Source of the DNA: Negativicutes bacterium
GTDB lineage: Bacteria; Bacillota_C; Negativicutes; Sporomusales_B; JARLHX01
Direction of reading: 5' to 3'
Assembly (NCBI GenBank): GCA_031292035.1
Contig: JARLHX010000158.1
Span: 1 to 64,000, forward strand
Length of the DNA: 64,000 nt
Both the position numbers and the translations under genes were made by a program. A model generated the notes under the pieces. That model saw nothing but the letters and a program-made list of their open reading frames with translations, was not told the DNA's origin and did no database searches. This document shows positions 1-8,488 of this stretch, one piece after another (position 1 is the first letter of the stretch; each line of letters opens with the position of its first letter).

Positions 1-15
1 AGCTACCGAGGCATA

Positions 16-92
16 TGGCGACCCCGAACGGATTTGAACCGTCGATCTCCGCCGTGACAGGGCGGCATGTTAGACCACTACACCACGGGGCC
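16..92 (-). tRNA. tRNA-Asp (GTC)
   Basis: On the minus strand the sequence folds as a complete 77-nt tRNA with an encoded CCA end. The anticodon stem CCGCC/GGCGG encloses loop CTGTCAC, giving anticodon GTC. The T arm carries GGTTCAAATCC. It is the last of four tRNAs transcribed together. Confidence 0.95.
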
Positions 93-98
93 GCGATT

Positions 99-174
<76 letters not shown>

Positions 175-182
175 GGGAATTT

Positions 183-257
183 TGGTGACCCGTAGGGGAC
201 TCGAACCCCTGTTAACGCCGTGAAAGGGCGCTGTCTTAACCGCTTGACCAACGGGCC
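183..257 (-). tRNA. tRNA-Glu (TTC)
   Basis: A 75-nt cloverleaf on the minus strand with encoded CCA. The anticodon loop CTTTCAC gives anticodon TTC. The T arm has GGGGTTCGAGTCCCC. It lies between tRNA-Lys and tRNA-Val in the same transcript. Confidence 0.95.
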
Positions 258-264
258 GTATAAA

Positions 265-340
265 TGGTGACCCACGTTGGACTCGAACCAACGACACCCT
301 GATTAAAAGTCAGGTGCTCTACCGACTGAGCTAGTGGGTC
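265..340 (-). tRNA. tRNA-Lys (TTT)
   Basis: A 76-nt cloverleaf on the minus strand with encoded CCA. The anticodon stem CCTGA/TCAGG encloses loop CTTTTAA, anticodon TTT. It is the first gene of the tRNA cluster, directly behind the promoter at 357-385. Confidence 0.95.
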
Positions 341-356
341 ATTCTCACAATAACAG

Positions 357-385
357 ATTATATAGTATTCATAATATCCTGTCAA
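357..385 (-). promoter_or_regulatory. sigma-A promoter of the tRNA cluster
   Basis: On the minus strand TTGACA (380-385) and TATAAT (357-362) are both consensus and separated by exactly 17 bases, pointing at tRNA-Lys. Near-perfect boxes suit strong stable-RNA transcription. Confidence 0.88.
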
Positions 386-458
386 CCCTTTTTATATGGC
401 ACTTTCTGGGTCCTCAAGGTTACCGGCTACGGCGCTCGATTCAGGTCGTAGACAGGAT

Positions 459-484
459 AAAAAAGGCGGGCCAACGGCCCGCCC
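459..484 (-). terminator. Rho-independent terminator after purA
   Basis: On the minus strand the stem GGCGGGCC/GGCCCGCC with a short loop is followed by a run of T, just past the purA stop codon. It closes the purB-purA transcript before the tRNA promoter. Confidence 0.85.
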
Positions 485-488
485 TAAT

Positions 489-1772
489 CTAGAACACTTC
501 GTGAATGATCATGGTCTGATCCCGCTGAGGGCCGACGGAGACGATCCCCAGACCGACCTTGGCAACTTCACTTAGACGTTCAACATAGCGTCGGGCATTT
601 GCAGGCAGCTTGTCATAGCTGCGGACACCGGTAATCGACTCTTCCCAACCAGGCAGCTCTTCATAAACCGGCTCAACCTGTCCTAATACTTTGAGACTGG
701 CCGGGAACTCTTTTAGCATTTCACCCTTATATTTATAGCCGACACACATCTTCAGCGTTTTCAGCCCGTCGAGAATGTCCAGTCGGGTGATGGCCAGATA
801 GTCTAGGCCACTGACAATGGCCGCATAGCGGACAATAGCAGCGTCAAGCCAGCCGCAACGGCGCGGACGACCGGTGGTGGTGCCGTATTCGTGACCGCGC
901 TCCCGGATCAGCTGGCCGATCTCGTCATTCAGCTCTGTGGGGAAAGGCCCTTCGCCAACTCGGGTGGTATAAGCTTTAACGACACCGATGACTTTATTTA
1001 TTTTAGTGGGTCCAACGCCTGCGCCAATACATACACCGCCGGCGATAGGATGCGACGAGGTCACATAAGGATAGGTACCATGATCCAGATCCAGCAGTGT
1101 GGCCTGCGCGCCTTCAAACAGGACCTTCTTGCCCTGTTCCAGCGCATCGTTTAACACAACCACCGTATCGGTGACATAGGGCCGAAGCTCTTCGGCATAG
1201 CCCAGATATTCCTTCTTCAGGCTTTCAAAATCAAAGCCTTCGGCGCCGTACACGGCCTGCAGCAGGTGGTTCTTAGCCTCCAGATTGCGCTCCAGCTTGC
1301 CGCTGAATTCTTCTTCATCCATCAGGTCGACCATCCGGATGCCGCTGCGGGCGTTTTTGTCCATATAGCAAGGACCAATCCCCCGTTTGGTGGTGCCGAT
1401 CTTATGCTCGCCGCGGGAATCTTCCTCAACCTCGTCCAGCCGCCGGTGATAAGGCATGATGACATGAGCGCGGTTGGAGACCCGAAGCCCGTCGGTGTCG
1501 ATGCCCTTGTCCTTCATCCCTTTCAATTCTTTGAGCATCACCGCCGGGTCAATAACCACCCCGTTGCCGACAACGCAGGTTTTTCCCTTGTAGAGTATTC
1601 CAGATGGAAGTAGATGCAGCTTAAATTCTACGCCGTCAACCACCACGGTATGCCCGGCGTTGTTGCCGCCCTGATAGCGGACAACCACGTCGGCCTTTTC
1701 AGCCAAATAATCGACAATCTTACCTTTTCCTTCGTCGCCCCACTGGGTTCCAACAACAATCACAGATGCCAT
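489..1772 (-). CDS. purA: Adenylosuccinate synthetase
   Basis: Joins IMP and aspartate with GTP hydrolysis to make adenylosuccinate, the first AMP-specific step of purine synthesis, in the cytoplasm. The 427-residue protein has the family length. It opens with the GTP-binding motif [11 protein letters not shown], contains the NNAGHT loop and ends in the conserved [11 protein letters not shown] region. The ATG at 1772 is chosen over a GTG three codons upstream because GAAGGG sits 8 bases before it. It follows purB by 14 bases, so the two consecutive AMP-branch enzymes are co-transcribed. Confidence 0.97.
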   Translation of the reverse strand: MASVIVVGTQWGDEGKGKIVDYLAEKADVVVRYQGGNNAGHTVVVDGVEFKLHLLPSGILYKGKTCVVGNGVVIDPAVMLKELKGMKDKGIDTDGLRVSNRAHVIMPYHRRLDEVEEDSRGEHKIGTTKRGIGPCYMDKNARSGIRMVDLMDEEEFSGKLERNLEAKNHLLQAVYGAEGFDFESLKKEYLGYAEELRPYVTDTVVVLNDALEQGKKVLFEGAQATLLDLDHGTYPYVTSSHPIAGGVCIGAGVGPTKINKVIGVVKAYTTRVGEGPFPTELNDEIGQLIRERGHEYGTTTGRPRRCGWLDAAIVRYAAIVSGLDYLAITRLDILDGLKTLKMCVGYKYKGEMLKEFPASLKVLGQVEPVYEELPGWEESITGVRSYDKLPANARRYVERLSEVAKVGLGIVSVGPQRDQTMIIHEVF

Positions 1773-1786
1773 ATTCCTCACCCTTC

Positions 1787-3079
1787 TTATAGGCCAAACC
1801 GGGCCATAATAGTATCCACATGCCGGAGAAGATGGGTCGCATCAAAGCAGGCGTCAATTTCTGCCGGCGACAGATATTTTTTGATGTCAGCGTCGTTGAT
1901 GACATTGGTTTTAAAGTCGGCGCCTTCCAGCCAGCGGGCCATGGCGTTGCGCTGTACCCAGAGATAGGCGTCTTCCCGCACTACGCCTTTATCGACAAGG
2001 GCCAACAATACGCGCTGACTGAAGATCAGCCCGCCCGTCTTGTTCATATTGGCTTTCATCGCTTCAGGATAGACCAGAAGTTTATCAATAATATCGGTCA
2101 TCAGCCCCAAGGTGTAGTCCACCAGGCTGGTGCTGTCAGGCAGTATGACCCGTTCCACCGAGGAGTGGGAGATATCGCGTTCGTGCCACAGGGCGACGTT
2201 TTCCAGGGCCGCCTGGGCGTTGCCCCGGACCACCCGCGCCAAGCCGCTCACCCGCTCGCAGGTAATCGGATTGCGTTTGTGGGGCATGGCTGAAGAACCT
2301 TTCTGGCCAGGGTGAAAGTATTCTTCGGCTTCTCGGATATCGGTCCGCTGCAGATTACGGATTTCAGTGGCGAATTTATCCAGCGAGCTGGCGATAATCG
2401 CCAGGGTGGTGAGAAATTCGGCGTGGCGGTCGCGCTGGATGACCTGGGTAGCCAGTTTAGCGGCCTTGAGACCCATTTTTTCGCAAACATAGGCCTCCAC
2501 CCTCGGGTCGATCACCGAATATGTGCCTACAGCCCCAGACAGTTTGCCGACTGCCACCGTTTCCATCGCCCGGCGCATCCGCTCAATATTCCGTTCGGTC
2601 TCATCCAGCCAGAGGGCAAACACCAGACCGAGGGTAATGGGTTCGGCGTGAATGCCATGGGTCCGGCCAATCATGACAGTGTATTTGTGTTCGGCTGCCC
2701 GCCGGCGGAGAACTGAGTGCAATTTTTCCAGGTCTTTAATGATAATCTGGGAGGCTTGTTTCATCATTGCGCCCAGGGCGGTGTCTTTGACATCGCTGGA
2801 CGTTAAACCGAGGTGGATATACTTGGCTTCATCGCCCACGTTTTCAGCAACCGTCTGCAAAAACGCCAAAATATCATGCCTGGTTTCCCGTTCGATTTCG
2901 CGGATACGGTCAACCGAAAATTTAGCCTTCTCTTTGATCACCGGTACAGCAGCAGCCGGAATCTGTCCCAGCTCAGCCATGATTTCACAAGCATAGATTT
3001 CTATGTCCAGCATGGTCTGAAATTCGTTTTCGTCTGTCCAAATACGGCCCATTTCGGCCCTCGTATAGCGTTTGATCAT
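1787..3079 (-). CDS. purB: Adenylosuccinate lyase
   Basis: Cleaves fumarate from SAICAR and from adenylosuccinate in purine synthesis. The 430-residue protein carries the fumarase/aspartase superfamily signature [10 protein letters not shown] at about residues 262-271 and the GRTHG motif at about 138-142, both active-site segments. The ATG at 3079 has AAAGGAGA upstream. It lies 14 bases after the FAD oxidoreductase gene and 14 bases before purA, in one operon. Confidence 0.97.
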   Translation of the reverse strand: MIKRYTRAEMGRIWTDENEFQTMLDIEIYACEIMAELGQIPAAAVPVIKEKAKFSVDRIREIERETRHDILAFLQTVAENVGDEAKYIHLGLTSSDVKDTALGAMMKQASQIIIKDLEKLHSVLRRRAAEHKYTVMIGRTHGIHAEPITLGLVFALWLDETERNIERMRRAMETVAVGKLSGAVGTYSVIDPRVEAYVCEKMGLKAAKLATQVIQRDRHAEFLTTLAIIASSLDKFATEIRNLQRTDIREAEEYFHPGQKGSSAMPHKRNPITCERVSGLARVVRGNAQAALENVALWHERDISHSSVERVILPDSTSLVDYTLGLMTDIIDKLLVYPEAMKANMNKTGGLIFSQRVLLALVDKGVVREDAYLWVQRNAMARWLEGADFKTNVINDADIKKYLSPAEIDACFDATHLLRHVDTIMARFGL

Positions 3080-3093
3080 CGTAAATCTCTCCT

Positions 3094-4497
3094 TTAACTA
3101 GACGCTTTCGCTGCCTCGCGGGCTAAAATCTCCCGGGCGACAACCACTCCGGCTGCCCCGGCCTGAGCAAGACCGCGAGTGACTCCGGCCCCGTCGCCGG
3201 CAGCAAAGAAATTGGGTATCTGGCTTTCAAGTACTTCGCTGAGTTTCAAACGGGAAGAATAAAACTTCACCTCTACCCCGTACAGCAGGGTGTGACGGGA
3301 GTTTACCCCCGGGGCCACCTTGTCGAGAGCCTGCAGCATTTCGGTAATCGCCGTAAGGTGACGATATGGCAACACCAGGCTCAGATCGCCGGGAGTGGCG
3401 TCTTTCAGGGTCGGTGTCACCAGCCCGCGGGCGATTCGTTCGGGGGTCGAACGTCTGCCGTCCAGTAAATCGCCCAGTCGCTGGACAATGACGCCGCCGC
3501 CAAGCATGTTGGCCAGACTGGCGATGGCTTTTCCGTAAGCTATCGGCTCCTTGAACGGCTCGGTAAAGGATTTTGAAACAAGAAGGGCAAAATTGGTGTT
3601 CTGCGTTTTTTTACCGGCGTAACTGTGGCCATTGACTGTCACCAGACCAGAGTTATTCTCAGTCACAACCTCACCGTAAGGGTTCATGCAAAAAGTTCGG
3701 ACTCTGTCATCAAAGGATTTTGTATAATAAATCAACTTGGATTCATAGATAATATCGGTGATTTCTTCCATCACCGCAGCCGGCAGCTCCACCCGGACCC
3801 CGATGTCCACAGGGTTGGTCGCCATACTCAGCCCGAGTCGCGAAGCCTGAGCGACAAACCACTCCGAGCCTTCCCGTCCAGGCGCCGCCACCAAATATTT
3901 GCTCTGGAGAATTTCGCCGTTCACCAACCGAACGCCTTTATAGACCCCGTCATCCACCAGGATTTCTTCCACCGCGGTGTTCATGCGTACTTCACATTTG
4001 TCATGAAGAAATCGGCGCATCTCGGTCAGGATCTCCAAGTTCCGGTCGGTGCCGAGGTGGCGAATCCGGGCCGGAACCAGACTGAGGTCAGCCGATGCCG
4101 CAACCCGCTGGAGGCGGCGAATTTCGTCATGGTGATCGTCGCCGTAAACCTTGCGGTCACCAGCCCCAAACTTCAAATAGAGGTCATCCACATATTTGAT
4201 CAAATTCGCCAGTTTGCTTTTGTCCATATATTCGTCAAGAACGCCGCCAAATTCAGTTGTCAAGGTGACTTTACCGTCGCTGAACGCGCCGGCACCGCCC
4301 CAGCCGCAGACCACGTCACACGGGTTGCAATGAATGCACGGTTTATTTAATTTGTCTTTCGGACAGTTGCGGGCGGTAATATCGCGCCCTTTGTCGAGGA
4401 TTACTACATCCAGCCCTTTTTCTGCCAGCTCTAACCCGGCAAATATCCCGGCCGGCCCGGAACCGATAATAATTACGTCATAGACTTTCACGTACAT
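3094..4497 (-). CDS. FAD-dependent oxidoreductase (COG2509-type)
   Basis: A cytoplasmic flavoprotein of unknown substrate. The N-terminus has the dinucleotide-binding motif GSGPAGIFAG at residues 12-21, followed by a cysteine-rich stretch (CPKDKLNKPCIHCNPCDVVC) and GWGGAGAFSDGK, typical of this FAD/NAD(P) family; the C-terminus has the FAD-contacting AAGDGAG motif. The open frame extends 40 codons further upstream, but that part overlaps the leader, resembles nothing and has no ribosome site, so I place the start at ATG 4497. GTG 4491, with AGAGG eight bases before it, is an equally good start. It heads the operon with purB and purA. Confidence 0.85.
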   Translation of the reverse strand: MYVKVYDVIIIGSGPAGIFAGLELAEKGLDVVILDKGRDITARNCPKDKLNKPCIHCNPCDVVCGWGGAGAFSDGKVTLTTEFGGVLDEYMDKSKLANLIKYVDDLYLKFGAGDRKVYGDDHHDEIRRLQRVAASADLSLVPARIRHLGTDRNLEILTEMRRFLHDKCEVRMNTAVEEILVDDGVYKGVRLVNGEILQSKYLVAAPGREGSEWFVAQASRLGLSMATNPVDIGVRVELPAAVMEEITDIIYESKLIYYTKSFDDRVRTFCMNPYGEVVTENNSGLVTVNGHSYAGKKTQNTNFALLVSKSFTEPFKEPIAYGKAIASLANMLGGGVIVQRLGDLLDGRRSTPERIARGLVTPTLKDATPGDLSLVLPYRHLTAITEMLQALDKVAPGVNSRHTLLYGVEVKFYSSRLKLSEVLESQIPNFFAAGDGAGVTRGLAQAGAAGVVVAREILAREAAKASS

Positions 4498-4535
4498 CAC
4501 CTCTAAGTCCTTAGTCTTCCCTGGGCCACAAAAAT

Positions 4536-4572
4536 AACTCAAATGTACGCGCCATGCGCCTCTATTTGAGTT
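4536..4572 (-). promoter_or_regulatory. Leader hairpin, possible attenuator of the purB-purA operon
   Basis: In the transcript leader AACTCAAAT pairs with ATTTGAGTT (9 bp) around an inner GCGC/GCGC stem, and is followed by ATTTTTGTGG. It sits between the promoter at 4608-4636 and the first start codon, so it could act as a conditional terminator. No known riboswitch class was recognised. Confidence 0.4.
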
Positions 4573-4607
4573 TTCGCGAGGAAATATACGCATTTTTTCC
4601 CTTGATA

Positions 4608-4636
4608 ATAATAGCATTTCGCCACCGGAGTGTCAA
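4608..4636 (-). promoter_or_regulatory. sigma-A promoter of the FAD oxidoreductase-purB-purA operon
   Basis: TTGACA (4631-4636) and TATTAT (4608-4613) on the minus strand are spaced by 17 bases. This predicts a leader of about 100 nt before the start codon at 4497. Confidence 0.82.
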
Positions 4637-4703
4637 TCACATTTTCGAATAATAATCGCAATAATCTCGGGATCGTTCGACAAAACCACTTTCTCGCGAG
4701 TAA

Positions 4704-4736
4704 CAAAAAAGCAACTGTAAGCAGTTGCTTTTTTTG
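4704..4736 (-). terminator. Rho-independent terminator after dnaB
   Basis: The stem AGCAACTG/CAGTTGCT with a 4-base loop is flanked by A and T runs just after the dnaB stop. It ends the yybS-dnaB operon. Confidence 0.88.
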
Positions 4737-4739
4737 TTA

Positions 4740-6083
4740 CTATTGACTCGGCTCGGCTCGTCCGCTATAATCGCCAAACCGTGTGAATTGCTTCTGGAAA
4801 TTGAGTAGCACCGTATCCACCGGACCGTTGCGGTGTTTGGCGATAATAATTTCGGTAAGGTTTTTATTTTCGGTCTCAGGATTGTAATAGTCTTCCCGGT
4901 ACAAGAAGGCCACAATATCGGCGTCCTGCTCGAGGGATCCTGATTCGCGCAAATCACTGAGCATGGGCTTTTTCGACTGGCGCGACTCGACACCGCGGCT
5001 GAGCTGGGATAAGGCGACTACAGGCACACTCAGCTCCCTCGCCAGTGATTTAAGCGACCGGGAAATCTCGGAAATTTCCTGCTGGCGGTTTTCACTCCGC
5101 CCGCTGCCGCTCTGGCCGGACATCAGCTGAAGATAGTCGATGACCACCAGTTTCAGGTCATGTTCAATCTTGAGGCGACGGGCCTTGGCCCTCATTTCGG
5201 CCACCGTCATGCCAGGGGTATCATCAATAAAGATCGGTGCGCTTGACAGGCGTTCTGCCGCAACCACAAGGCGCTTCCAATCTTCGTCCTTCAGGTCGCC
5301 GATCCGCAGGCGCTGGGCATCAATCGGAGCTTCTGAGCAAAGCAGCCGTTGAACCAGTTGTTCCTTTGACATCTCCAGGCTGAAGAAAGCAACCGACTTT
5401 TTCTCCCGAACAGCGACATTTCTGGCGATGTTGAGGACAAAGGCGGTTTTCCCCATACTGGGTCGGGCAGCGATCAAAATCAAGTCTGACGGCTGCAAGC
5501 CGGCTGTCAGTCGGTCGAGATCCTTAAAGCCGGTGGAAAGCCCGGTAACACCGCCTTTAGAGGCGTAAAGCTGCTCTATTTTGTTGAAAGCGTCCATAAT
5601 AATGCTCTTGACGGGGGAGAAATCGCCGGTCACTTTGCGGCCGGAAACGCCCAAAATGGTCTTTTCCGCCTGGTCCAAAATATTGACGACGTCGTCGTTG
5701 GCTTCATAGCCCATGCCGGCAATGTAGGTGGCGGCGTTGATCAGTTGGCGGAGCAGTGCTTTTTCTTCAATAATTTTGGCGTGGTAAAGAACATTGGCGG
5801 CGGTAGGAATACTGTTGGCCAGGGAGGAGATATAGGAAATTCCACCCACGACTTCGAGCTTGTCCACCCTTTTAAGCTGTTCGGTAATGGTGATCAGGTC
5901 GACTGCTTCGTTTTTATTATATAGTTCTACAATGGCGTTGTATATCAATCGATGGGCTTCCCGGTAGAAGTCTTCCGCCCGCAGAAATTCGGCGACCCGG
6001 GAAATGGCCTCGCGTTCGATCAGCATGGCGCCGAGTACCGACTGTTCGGCCTCAACATTTTGGGGCGGTATCCGGTCTAACAA
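4740..6083 (-). CDS. dnaB: Replicative DNA helicase DnaB
   Basis: Hexameric ATP-driven helicase that unwinds DNA at the replication fork. The protein starts LDRIPPQNVEAEQSVLGAML (DnaB N-terminal domain, about residues 1-105). The RecA-like domain has Walker A ARPSMGKTAF near residue 210, the EMS motif, Walker B LVVIDYLQLM and ELSVPVVALSQLSR. I chose TTG 6083, with AGGAGAGG six bases upstream, because the longer frame to 6206 would run into lonC and lacks homology. Length 447 residues is normal. It is the last gene of its operon, 13 bases after lonC. Confidence 0.96.
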   Translation of the reverse strand: MLDRIPPQNVEAEQSVLGAMLIEREAISRVAEFLRAEDFYREAHRLIYNAIVELYNKNEAVDLITITEQLKRVDKLEVVGGISYISSLANSIPTAANVLYHAKIIEEKALLRQLINAATYIAGMGYEANDDVVNILDQAEKTILGVSGRKVTGDFSPVKSIIMDAFNKIEQLYASKGGVTGLSTGFKDLDRLTAGLQPSDLILIAARPSMGKTAFVLNIARNVAVREKKSVAFFSLEMSKEQLVQRLLCSEAPIDAQRLRIGDLKDEDWKRLVVAAERLSSAPIFIDDTPGMTVAEMRAKARRLKIEHDLKLVVIDYLQLMSGQSGSGRSENRQQEISEISRSLKSLARELSVPVVALSQLSRGVESRQSKKPMLSDLRESGSLEQDADIVAFLYREDYYNPETENKNLTEIIIAKHRNGPVDTVLLNFQKQFTRFGDYSGRAEPSQ

Positions 6084-6096
6084 AGAAATCCTCTCC

Positions 6097-8025
6097 TCAC
6101 GCAATCGCCGCGCTGGGCTCGTCAAACAAAATGGCCAGCGCCTCGTCGACGGTCTCAACCGGGCAAACGGCGAGACCCAGATGCCCTTGGGGAATGTCTT
6201 TATCATTTTCTTTGGGAATTACCATGGTGTTAATACCGGCCTGTTTGGCACCGTACGCTTTTTCAAATACACCGCCAACCGCCTTGACCTTGCCCTGGAT
6301 GGAAATTTCGCCGGTAACAGCAATATCTTGGCGAATGGGTTTGCCGGTAATCGCCGAAATAATTGCGATTAGAATGGCCGTGCCGGCCGACGGGCCGTCG
6401 ATACGTCCGCCGCCGATGATGTTGACATGGATATCAAAATTAGCCAGGTCTTCGCCGGTGATTTTGCGCACCACCGCCGCAGCGTTGAAAACCGAATCCT
6501 TGGCCATACTGCCGGCGGTATCATTGAAGCGCATGCCCCCTTTGCCCTTCTCGGCAGCCGGGAAGGCGACGGCTTCAATTTCGAGCACCGATCCGAGGTA
6601 GCCGGAAACTCCCAACCCATAGACCCTGCCGACTTCCCTGGTGGCCGAGGCCTTGTTGTTGACATAGGGCGTCAGACGGCTGACCTGAGCAACCCGATAA
6701 ACTTCAGCGGTACCGATGATGACTTTCTCAGGTTGTTCTTCTTCACGATAAAGCGCCAAGCCATAGGCATCAGCAAGAATATTGATGGCCTTGCGGCCTT
6801 CGATGGTATATTCGCTGATCAGCTTTGGCACGTCGGGATGGATCTCGACATTGAGTTTTTGCGCGGCGTTAAAAACGATTTCTTCAATATGCTTCGGCGT
6901 CAAGGGCTCAAAATAGATTTCGGCGCAGCGGGACCGCACCGCCGGGGTGATATCCTGAGCATCGCGGGTGGTGGCGCCAATAAGGATAAAGTCAGCCGGT
7001 GCACCCTCTTCGAAAAGCTTTTTAATGTATTTCGGTACATTGGCGTCGCTGGGATCATAGTAAGCAGAATCGAAAAAGACCCTCTTATCTTCCAATACTT
7101 TTAGAAGCTTATTCTGTAGCATCGGGTCCATTTCGCCGATTTCATCGATAAAGAGGATGCCACCGTGGGCGTCGGTTGCCAGACCGGGTTTCGGTTCGGG
7201 CACACCGGTCTCGGCCAGATCGCGGCGCGCACCCTGGTAGATGGGGTCGTGGACCGATCCTAAAAGCGGGTTGGTCATATCCCGGGGGTCCCAGCGCAGG
7301 GTCGTGCCGTCCACTTCAACGAAGGACGCATCCTGAGCAAAGGGGGTAAATTTGAGTTTTTTCGCTTCTTCCAGTACCAGCCGGGCAGCGGTAGTTTTGC
7401 CGACTCCAGGAGGTCCGTAGAGGATAAGGTGCTGGGGATAGGGAGACGCCAATTTCGAGCTAATGGCCTCAACAGCCCGCTCCTGCCCAACAATCTCCGA
7501 CAGCAGCGCCGGACGCAGCATTTCCAGCACCGAGCTGGTGAGTTTTTTCTGTTCGAGTTTTTCCAGCATGGCGTATTTTTTCAGTGTTTGCGGGGTCTCG
7601 ACATTGTCTTCCTCTTTGAGTACCTGCATTTTTATTTCCCGGACATATTCCTGGTGGCGCTCTTCCATTTTCTCGGCAATCTTCTTTTCGATTTTTTCTT
7701 CGACCGCCCGTCGGGCCAGAAGGTCAGCCAGTTCGTCTTCAATTTCATCCAAAATGGCAGGTATCTGATCCCGAGTCGGCAGCTTGTTTACCGTCGGATC
7801 TTCAAAAACCAGTTTTTGCAGGGCCATAACCCTCTCCGGCAGACGCTCGGAACGCAGTAGATCGAGAGCATCCAATTTTCCGGCCTTGAGCACGACTTTT
7901 TCCGAACCAATGATGCCCGAATAAAGACCAAACAGTGAGGCTATTCGGCGTTTGAGTTGCTCCTCGGCAGTATCGCGGGAAAGCAGCGCGGGACTGGAAA
8001 GAAATTTGTTAAAGAAATTTTTCAT
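6097..8025 (-). CDS. lonC: ATP-dependent Lon-family protease LonC
   Basis: A 642-residue Lon-like protease lacking the classical Lon N-terminal domain. A charged, probably coiled-coil region (about 100-160) precedes an AAA+ module with Walker A YGPPGVGKTT near residue 205 and Walker B ILFIDEIGEM. The C-terminal Lon protease domain has the catalytic serine in GPSAGTA and the lysine in GKVKAVGGVFEKA. This layout matches the LonC family of Firmicutes, related to LonB. The ATG at 8025 has AAAGGA upstream. It lies between rplI and dnaB. Confidence 0.92.
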   Translation of the reverse strand: MKNFFNKFLSSPALLSRDTAEEQLKRRIASLFGLYSGIIGSEKVVLKAGKLDALDLLRSERLPERVMALQKLVFEDPTVNKLPTRDQIPAILDEIEDELADLLARRAVEEKIEKKIAEKMEERHQEYVREIKMQVLKEEDNVETPQTLKKYAMLEKLEQKKLTSSVLEMLRPALLSEIVGQERAVEAISSKLASPYPQHLILYGPPGVGKTTAARLVLEEAKKLKFTPFAQDASFVEVDGTTLRWDPRDMTNPLLGSVHDPIYQGARRDLAETGVPEPKPGLATDAHGGILFIDEIGEMDPMLQNKLLKVLEDKRVFFDSAYYDPSDANVPKYIKKLFEEGAPADFILIGATTRDAQDITPAVRSRCAEIYFEPLTPKHIEEIVFNAAQKLNVEIHPDVPKLISEYTIEGRKAINILADAYGLALYREEEQPEKVIIGTAEVYRVAQVSRLTPYVNNKASATREVGRVYGLGVSGYLGSVLEIEAVAFPAAEKGKGGMRFNDTAGSMAKDSVFNAAAVVRKITGEDLANFDIHVNIIGGGRIDGPSAGTAILIAIISAITGKPIRQDIAVTGEISIQGKVKAVGGVFEKAYGAKQAGINTMVIPKENDKDIPQGHLGLAVCPVETVDEALAILFDEPSAAIA

Positions 8026-8038
8026 TATATAGTCCTTT

Positions 8039-8488
8039 CTACTGAGCGCTGGTTACCTCCACTTGAATCTGGGCACTGACTTCGGGGTGCAGCTTGATGG
8101 TAACCGGATAGGTACCCAAAGATTTTATGGTATCTTTCAGTTCGATCTTGCGTTTGTCCAGCTCCACACCATGCTGTGCGGCAAGTGCGTCGGCAATATC
8201 CTTGCTGGTAACCGAACCGAACAGTTTGCCGCCTTCGCCGGTCTTCACAGCCACCTGCACTGTGAGTTTACCCAGTTGGGCACCATACACCCTGGCTTCC
8301 TCAAGCAGACGCTTCACCTTGCGAACTTCAGATTCTTTTTGCTGGGTAGCGGTGTTGACATTGGTGGCGGTAGCCGGAATGGCCAGTTTCTGCGGCAACA
8401 GATAGTTGCGGGCATAGCCCTCGGAAACCTCTATAATATCGCCCTTTTTACCCTGTTTTTTAACTTCTTGTTGCAGAATTACTTTCAC
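8039..8488 (-). CDS. rplI: 50S ribosomal protein L9
   Basis: Large-subunit protein binding 23S rRNA domain V. The 149-residue protein has the L9 signature (QGKKGDIIEVSEGYARNYLLPQKLA) and the C-terminal domain ending near TIKLHPEVSAQIQVEV. I start at GTG 8488, giving the family N-terminus MKVILQ, with AGGAG ten bases before it, rather than the GTG three codons earlier. Its first 29 bases overlap the 3' end of gdpP. Confidence 0.96.
   Translation of the reverse strand: MKVILQQEVKKQGKKGDIIEVSEGYARNYLLPQKLAIPATATNVNTATQQKESEVRKVKRLLEEARVYGAQLGKLTVQVAVKTGEGGKLFGSVTSKDIADALAAQHGVELDKRKIELKDTIKSLGTYPVTIKLHPEVSAQIQVEVTSAQ

Noticed and set aside
4498..4617. 40-codon N-terminal extension of the FAD oxidoreductase
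   Set aside because: It covers the leader hairpin and part of the promoter and lacks homology; the FAD motif fits the start at 4497 or 4491.
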